Source: Citrobacter koseri ATCC BAA-895
Lineage (GTDB): Bacteria > Pseudomonadota > Gammaproteobacteria > Enterobacterales > Enterobacteriaceae
Direction: 5' to 3'
Length of the DNA stretch: 64,000 nucleotides
Assembly (NCBI RefSeq): GCF_000018045.1
Contig: NC_009792.1
Span: forward strand, 992,001-1,056,000
The position numbers were made by a program, and so were the translations under genes. The notes under the pieces are model-generated. The model searched no databases. It was given only the letters and a program-made list of their open reading frames with translations, and was not told the origin of the DNA. Positions 60,271-64,000 of the stretch are shown here, in pieces. The stretch's first letter is position 1; each line of letters opens with the position of its first letter.

Positions 60271-62803
60271 TTTGCGGTTCCTGCTGACAAATCGCGCTGA
60301 GGTAATGGATGCCGGTCGGGCTGACCGCGTGGTGTTCGCGATTCAGCGTTATGTGGGCTGTGCATTGTTGAACCTGTGAATTTCCCCATTTGACGCTTAA
60401 CTGAACGTCGTCGGCGACCCCGGCCAGGTAGAGCGTGCCCGTATCATCCACGATGCCGCTGATGGCGAGGGCGTCGACCGTCGCCATCGCGCCAAAAGGC
60501 ACCGTCATGCCATTCGGGCGGGTTAATTTTATGAGCGTGCGATAGCCGACATGCGCATCAAAAGCGGCGGAAACAGCGGCATTGCGCGAAGGAATCACCG
60601 TCACGGCGGTTTCACTGGTATCAACGTCCTCCGGCAGGCTGCTGGTGTCGACGCGAATCCGGTTTTCCTGATAGGGGCTTAATGACGGGATGATGGCGTT
60701 GCCTTGCCAGTCAGTCTGAATGCCGCGCTGGTTTTGGAAGCGTACGCCCGATGCGCCGTTGGCGTTGACGATAGCAAACTGACTGCCTAAAGGCTGAGCC
60801 AGCGTGACGCCGTGTGGATGGGCGACAATCGCACCGCTGACGCCGTAACTCAAGCGCTGCGTATCGTCAGAGGAGGTGTAGTAACCCGCATTGAGGTTGG
60901 CATATTGTGAGCGATAGCTACCGTATACGCTGCTGGTGTCTGCGCCGTCATGGTTGGAATGGCTCTGCTGGAAGGCGTAATTCAGGCGTTCATCGTCCAG
61001 CAGCGTACCGTTTAACCCGATATTTTGCTGGGTGTAGCCATGCTTGTTATTGCTGATGTTATAGCTGCTCCAGGCCCCCGGTAGCCACTGACTTAACGGC
61101 ACGCTGAAGCCGAAGGCGATCATCTGGTCGCTCTCTTCGCCGTTGCTTTTGCTGTAGGTATAAGCAAGGTGGATGCTGATATTTTTAATCGTGGTATTCA
61201 GGCCCGCCGAAATACTGCGCTCTTTGTAGGCGGTGCCCCAGTAATCCTGCTGATAACCGTTCAGGTAAAGGCTGGCGCCGGACACGTTCTGGCTTATGCT
61301 GGCCTGAATCCGGTTGCGTTTGTTAAAGCGAAACAGCAGATCATCTTCATGATCGTCGTACTTTTGATTCGCGTCGGCGAAACTGTAATAACCACGGGTA
61401 GAGTAGCGATAGCTGGCCAGCGTAAAGTTCGTCTCCGTGGTGTCAATTTTCCCGGAGTAGAGCAGGCGATAAGACTGGCCGGTGTGCTGAGTGTCATCAT
61501 CAAGCCGGGTTTTCGCCAGCGTCACATCGGCGGAAAGCGACCCGACGATGCCAAGGGAGAGGCCAGCTCCGCTGTTCATCGCCTGATAATCCTGCGCGGC
61601 GGTTACGCCGCCGAACAGCGTGACGCTATTGTTCAGGCCATAAATGAGGCTACCCTGCACGAAGTCCGGTTCATTTTGTTCGCTTCCGCTGTCTGCGCGA
61701 TAGCGACCCGCAGTAACTTCATATTTCATATGCCCAGGACGCTGCATCACGGCGACGCTGGAATAAGGCTGGGTAAAGTGGCGCTCTGTGCCATCGGCCT
61801 CTTTTACCGTGACTTCCAGATCGCCGCTGTTGGTCGTGGAATAAAGGTCGTTAATTTCAAATGCGCCGGGCGCGACGTTTTGCTGATAGATGAGATAACC
61901 GTTCTGACGTACCGACACTTCGGCGTTGGAGCTGGCGATGCCGCGAATCACCGGCGCGTAGCCGCGCTGGCTGTAAGGCAGCATCTCTTCATCAGAGGCG
62001 ATATTGACGCCACGGTATTGCAGACTGTCAAAAACGTCGCCCCGGGTGTTGCTTTCTCCCCCGGTAAACTGCGCTTTCAGGGCGTCAATATCGTGCTGCA
62101 AATAGGTGTTGATGGTTTCCCAGTGATGGCTGCCGTCAGTGTCGCTCCAGGTGGCGTAATTGCGCAGCCGCCAGCCGCCAATATTGGTGCCGCTGCGCAT
62201 ATTCAGGTACTGGTTAGTGGTGTTGTTTTGCGTGTCGTCCTGGTTTTGTGAACCGGAAAAGGCGTAGTCGACAAAGGCGACGGGGACGCCGTCATCCCAG
62301 CGTGACGGATCAATATAGCCTTTACCCGTACCGGCAATGGCGGCCTGCGGGATGCTAAGGCGCAGCGTCATAACGGAGAAATCGAGCGTTGCCAGCGCCT
62401 GTGGGATATACGCGCTCAACGGTTCAGGCAGTGGCTTCGCCGCATTGAGTGCGGCTAATTCAGGATATTTATCGACCGCCACGCCCCATTTTCTTAGCAT
62501 ATCCGGCGTGAGCTGCGGCGTCAGTTCGCCGCCAGGCGTGCCGAGGTAGGTGATATCCGCATCATCCAGGCGCACATCGTTAATCATGACCCGGGAAGCG
62601 TAAACGCCGGGCAATTGCGCACTGGATTTAGAAAATAAGGAAAGATCGATATCCTGCTGCGTCAGCATATTCCCCTCCAGCGCAGAAGGCGAAAAGCGAT
62701 ACTCGCGCGCGTTCGCGACACAGGAAGAGACCAGCAACATACCGCCAAGGCAACGCACCAGTGGGGTGAGACGCTGACGTAAAAGAGGTGGGCCAAAAGC
62801 CAT
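60260..62803 (-). CDS. Fimbrial outer-membrane usher protein
   Basis: An 847-residue usher that assembles and secretes pilus subunits. It has a signal peptide (about 1-32, ending SSCVANA), an N-terminal chaperone-binding domain (FSPSALEGNMLTQQDIDLSLF), a 24-strand beta-barrel with the plug (YAPVIRGIASSNAEVSVRQNG, FEINDLYSTTNSGDLEVTV), and C-terminal domains (GYRTLIKLTRPNGMTVPFGA). Its length is usual for the family. No strong ribosome binding site precedes the ATG, so coupling to the chaperone gene (8 bases upstream) is likely. Confidence 0.95.
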   Translation of the reverse strand: MAFGPPLLRQRLTPLVRCLGGMLLVSSCVANAREYRFSPSALEGNMLTQQDIDLSLFSKSSAQLPGVYASRVMINDVRLDDADITYLGTPGGELTPQLTPDMLRKWGVAVDKYPELAALNAAKPLPEPLSAYIPQALATLDFSVMTLRLSIPQAAIAGTGKGYIDPSRWDDGVPVAFVDYAFSGSQNQDDTQNNTTNQYLNMRSGTNIGGWRLRNYATWSDTDGSHHWETINTYLQHDIDALKAQFTGGESNTRGDVFDSLQYRGVNIASDEEMLPYSQRGYAPVIRGIASSNAEVSVRQNGYLIYQQNVAPGAFEINDLYSTTNSGDLEVTVKEADGTERHFTQPYSSVAVMQRPGHMKYEVTAGRYRADSGSEQNEPDFVQGSLIYGLNNSVTLFGGVTAAQDYQAMNSGAGLSLGIVGSLSADVTLAKTRLDDDTQHTGQSYRLLYSGKIDTTETNFTLASYRYSTRGYYSFADANQKYDDHEDDLLFRFNKRNRIQASISQNVSGASLYLNGYQQDYWGTAYKERSISAGLNTTIKNISIHLAYTYSKSNGEESDQMIAFGFSVPLSQWLPGAWSSYNISNNKHGYTQQNIGLNGTLLDDERLNYAFQQSHSNHDGADTSSVYGSYRSQYANLNAGYYTSSDDTQRLSYGVSGAIVAHPHGVTLAQPLGSQFAIVNANGASGVRFQNQRGIQTDWQGNAIIPSLSPYQENRIRVDTSSLPEDVDTSETAVTVIPSRNAAVSAAFDAHVGYRTLIKLTRPNGMTVPFGAMATVDALAISGIVDDTGTLYLAGVADDVQLSVKWGNSQVQQCTAHITLNREHHAVSPTGIHYLSAICQQEPQNVK

Positions 62804-62811
62804 AAGGTGGT

Positions 62812-63504
62812 TTAATCCCGAGCCAGAGTGACAGTATATTTGTCAGAGGCGTTGCCGTAATCCGTAATGCAACGCCAGCTAACGGTGTTTCCCGAGGCGC
62901 TTTTCGGCACCGGGATTTGCACGCTGGACCTGGGAGTGACCATATCGGCTTTCTCAAGTCTGGTGTTGCCGAGCAGCAGACTGTCAAAGATGCTGTGAAA
63001 CGCGCCTTCATTGACCACCGTTAACATTTCGCCGCGACGAACAAAATGCAGGTTCTTGCAGGTCTCGGTGGGCGTACCTTGCAAGCCCTTCGGACGCCAG
63101 AACAATTTCAGACGCGTTTTGTAAATCAGACGCAACACGTTTTTATCATCGTCTTCTTTGGCCGTACCGGGAATTGTGCGCACATTCATGTAGAACAGGG
63201 ATTCCCGGTCTGTGGGAAGCGCGGTTCCATTCCAGGCAATACGCAGGCTTTGTTCTTTCTGCGGGTCAAGACGGAACAGTGGCGGCGTGACAATAAAAGG
63301 CCCACGCGTTTTACCGTCGCCGGTATCAGACCATGACTGGATCAGCCACGGCAGTTCCTTCTCTTTATTGACCAGCGGAAGGGCGACCTCTTTTTTTCCT
63401 GCGTCATAGATAATGCGCGTGCGGCCAACCTGAATTCCAGCGGCATGGCTAAATGATGTTAATATTACAGGGAGGCATAATAAAACCTGAGATACAGTAC
63501 GCAT
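62812..63504 (-). CDS. Periplasmic fimbrial chaperone (PapD-like)
   Basis: A 230-residue periplasmic chaperone with a signal peptide ending SFSHA. The two Ig-like domains are recognisable. The conserved Arg near the start (IQVGRTRIIYDAGKKEVAL) and Lys of the F1-G1 region (KTRLKLFWRPKGL) anchor subunit C termini. The usual LNV-EIPP segment reads YMNVRTIPG. It supplies subunits to the usher encoded next. Confidence 0.94.
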   Translation of the reverse strand: MRTVSQVLLCLPVILTSFSHAAGIQVGRTRIIYDAGKKEVALPLVNKEKELPWLIQSWSDTGDGKTRGPFIVTPPLFRLDPQKEQSLRIAWNGTALPTDRESLFYMNVRTIPGTAKEDDDKNVLRLIYKTRLKLFWRPKGLQGTPTETCKNLHFVRRGEMLTVVNEGAFHSIFDSLLLGNTRLEKADMVTPRSSVQIPVPKSASGNTVSWRCITDYGNASDKYTVTLARD

Positions 63505-63544
63505 AACCTTAACTTATATTAAGTGGACATATAAAAGCGGGGGA

Positions 63545-63578
63545 GATAATAGTCCGGGTCCATTTTCGGACTATTATC
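63545..63578 (-). other. Intercistronic stem-loop between pilin and chaperone genes
   Basis: A perfect 12-base inverted repeat (GATAATAGTCCG and CGGACTATTATC) with a 10-base loop, in the gap between the pilin and chaperone genes. No U-run follows on the minus strand. In other fimbrial operons such hairpins stabilise the abundant pilin mRNA and reduce read-through. That role is inferred here. Confidence 0.75.
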
Positions 63579-63653
63579 AGATTCGCCTTCCTGAAATAAA
63601 TCTGTTAATGCCAGAAGATGCTATGGATTTTATCAATGAGTAAAGTCAGGTTA

Positions 63654-64000
63654 TTAACGATAAAGTATATTTACGGTCATGTCCGCATCGGCCGGGCCCG
63701 CAGTGACGGTTTGCGCGAATGATTTATAACGGGCATTGAAATTCGCCTGAACAGAGTCGCCCGTCAGAGTGGGTAATTCGATAAACACCTGTCCTTCTCC
63801 ACCATCCATTGTAATGAGTTGCGTGTCTTTATTTTCCGGGCTAACGGCAATACCGACCCCTGTTGCCGCCGTATCTCCGGCGGTAGTGATTTTACTGACA
63901 TCTAGTAATGTCGAAGAACCTGTCAGGGCGGTTGTCCCGTTAAACGTTAACTGAACGGCGGGCAGACCATCGCTTTTAAGTGGGCAATCCACTAATACAA
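63654..64000 (-). CDS. Major fimbrial subunit, C-terminal part (cut by window edge)
   Basis: The reading frame is open to the right edge, so only the last 115 codons or so are seen. It begins within the window at a CPLKSDGLPAVQLTFNG segment, the conserved beta strand after the second cysteine of type-1-like pilins, and ends in DADMTVNILYR, the penultimate-Tyr C terminus that binds the chaperone. A GTG at 63992 is not a start; upstream codons are in frame. It is the first gene seen of the operon, the promoter being outside the window. Confidence 0.88.
   Translation of the reverse strand, partial: VLVDCPLKSDGLPAVQLTFNGTTALTGSSTLLDVSKITTAGDTAATGVGIAVSPENKDTQLITMDGGEGQVFIELPTLTGDSVQANFNARYKSFAQTVTAGPADADMTVNILYR

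Noticed and set aside
61169..62251. A 360-codon ORF on the plus strand opposite the usher gene
   Set aside because: It is a shadow of the usher reading frame, with no recognisable protein features.

Overview
The window is enterobacterial chromosome. Gene content and order follow the E. coli K-12 and Salmonella flagellar regions (fliJIHGF/fliE, yedFED, amyA, fliTSD/fliC, fliAZ, tcyJ-dcyD-tcyLN, sdiA, uvrY-uvrC-pgsA, a Gly-Cys-Leu tRNA cluster, tyrP, ftnA/ftnB, araFGH, otsBA, flhDC, motAB-cheAW, tar-tap-cheRBYZ). Having both tap and araFGH, together with several genes not in the K-12 layout, suggests a Citrobacter-like member of the Enterobacteriaceae. The genus is an inference from protein resemblance and synteny.

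Layout: 1-5316 is the flagellar basal-body and export block (minus strand) with fliE divergent from it. 5380-8983 holds yedF/yedE, the yedD lipoprotein and cytoplasmic alpha-amylase. 9052-12471 holds the filament-cap/chaperone operon fliDST and a short flagellin gene, fliC, each with a clear sigma-28 promoter. 12646-21331 is a six-gene plus-strand cargo between fliC and fliA that looks like a flagellin-modification island. It encodes a protein-methyltransferase/TPR/GT41 fusion, a PLP-fold aminotransferase-like protein, an ATP-grasp/HAD fusion, an FkbM methyltransferase, a WbqC-family protein and a VioA-like sugar aminotransferase. 21478-26230 holds fliA, fliZ and the cystine transport/D-cysteine desulfhydrase genes. 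26464-37977 is mostly conserved backbone, with two monocistronic additions (an RpiB/LacAB-family protein and a DJ-1/PfpI protein). 38296-44716 holds arabinose ABC uptake, trehalose synthesis and uspC. 45510-50941 holds the flagellar master regulator with its long regulated leader, the stator and cheA/cheW. A DAACS-family symporter (51100-52368) separates this from tar-tap-cheRBYZ (52773-59068). The right end (59113-64000) is a chaperone-usher fimbrial operon on the minus strand, lying where E. coli has flhB directly after cheZ. It is cut by the window edge inside the pilin gene.

How it works together: FlhDC (CRP- and Rcs-type sites at its promoter) drives class-2 operons such as fliF/fliE and fliA. 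FliA (sigma-28) then drives fliC, fliDST, motA (promoter inside flhC) and tar. The island is placed to decorate the flagellin made by the adjacent fliC. Its gene set is consistent with a protein-bound, modified viosamine-type (4-amino-4,6-dideoxyglucose) glycan plus possible lysine methylation. That chemistry is inferred from families, not shown by the sequence. The fimbrial operon and the symporter are lineage-specific insertions between motility/chemotaxis transcription units.
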